From positions 1-6,638 of the forward strand of contig JAFYET010000109.1 of assembly GCA_017544125.1 (NCBI GenBank): a stretch of 6,638 bases of DNA. The letters run 5' to 3'. Source of the DNA: Ruminococcus sp. GTDB taxonomy: Bacteria > Bacillota > Clostridia > Oscillospirales > Ruminococcaceae. Of this stretch, positions 6,575-6,638 are shown piece after piece. Position 1 is the stretch's first letter; every line of letters begins with the position of its first letter. A program made the translations under genes and the position numbers. Under the pieces are notes generated by a model. The model worked only from the letters and a program-made list of their open reading frames with translations, searched no databases and was not told the origin of the DNA.

Positions 6575-6612
6575 CCATAATTGTGCATTATGCATTGATA
6601 AGGGGGTATATT

Positions 6613-6638
6613 ATGCAATTCAAGGAAGGCACGGGCTG
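6613..6638 (+). CDS. Start of an unidentified gene (3' partial)
   Basis: Only the first eight codons (MQFKEGTG) are visible before the window ends. The start is supported by AGGGGG at 6601-6606, six bases upstream of the ATG, and by the plus-strand direction shared with all other genes. HypE would be the expected next gene, but HypE proteins usually begin with a short strand followed by HGSGG, and this start does not resemble that. I do not recognise the family. Repeat copy 2 separates it from hypD, so it may belong to a different transcription unit. Confidence 0.55.

Larger units (their letters stand above)
6433..6596. repeat. Palindromic intergenic repeat, copy 2 (long form, MITE-like)
   Basis: This element fills nearly all of the gap after hypD. 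It is framed by a 9-base inverted repeat, AATGCATAA (6433-6441) and TTATGCATT (6588-6596); this is short and contains the self-palindrome ATGCAT, so it could be chance. Inside are, in order: the GGTAACA tandem repeat; a left arm GGTATCGCC-TGC-GGCGATAGAT (6484-6505); GCCCATTCGGGC followed by four T; a spacer; and a right arm (6553-6576) that is the inverted copy of the left arm with a different loop (CGAAG). Each arm is itself a hairpin, and the arms can also pair with each other. No open frame of note is present. It shares three ordered blocks with copy 1 after hypF. The best reading is a small non-autonomous mobile or REP/BIME-like repeat; no transposase or clear target duplication is seen. 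Confidence 0.8.

Noticed and set aside
6613..6638. Start of hypE
   Set aside because: Expected by gene order, but MQFKEGTG does not resemble a HypE N-terminus; too little is visible to name the gene.

Overview
This window holds one compact plus-strand gene string that joins a nitrogenase-like two-component reductase to the iron-ligand branch of [NiFe]-hydrogenase maturation. The organism is most likely a Ruminococcus-like gut or rumen Firmicute. I infer this from the heavy use of ATA (Ile) and AGG (Arg) codons at moderate GC, the strong purine-rich ribosome binding sites, and intergenic GGTAACA and GTGCATTATGCATT-type repeats of a sort I associate with that group. The genus is not proven.

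Layout. 1-465 is the C-terminal two thirds of a NifH-like ATPase, open at the left edge. 462-1760 and 1757-2782 are two short nitrogenase component-1-like subunits, one NifD/NifE-like and one NifK/NifN-like. They are joined to the reductase and to each other by 4-base ATGA overlaps. HypF (2783-5080) starts directly after the stop codon of the NifK-like gene. HypC (5182-5391) follows a 101-base gap and overlaps HypD (5388-6434) by ATGA. A 178-base gap then leads to the first eight codons of another gene at 6613. No gene is seen on the minus strand; its open frames are shadows of the plus-strand genes.

Both gaps are filled by copies of one palindromic intergenic repeat: a GGTAACA direct-repeat lead-in, GAGGTATCG hairpins, an ATGCCCA(C/T)TCGGGC motif and an ATAATTGTGCATT end. 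The first copy supplies the stop codon of hypF. The second begins in the stop codon of hypD.

How the genes may work together. HypF, HypC and HypD normally work with HypE to build the Fe(CN)2CO unit of [NiFe]-hydrogenases. The nitrogenase-like trio should use MgATP to drive low-potential electrons into a substrate or cofactor bound between the D-like and K-like subunits. By eye both component-1 subunits lack one P-cluster cysteine, and the D-like subunit lacks both FeMo-cofactor ligands, so this is very unlikely to fix nitrogen. No hydrogenase subunit, HypA, HypB or HypE is visible. The tight coupling suggests either that the reductase takes part in a hydrogenase-type metallocofactor pathway, or that the Hyp proteins make a CN/CO-iron unit for a nitrogenase-like enzyme. 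Both ideas are inference.
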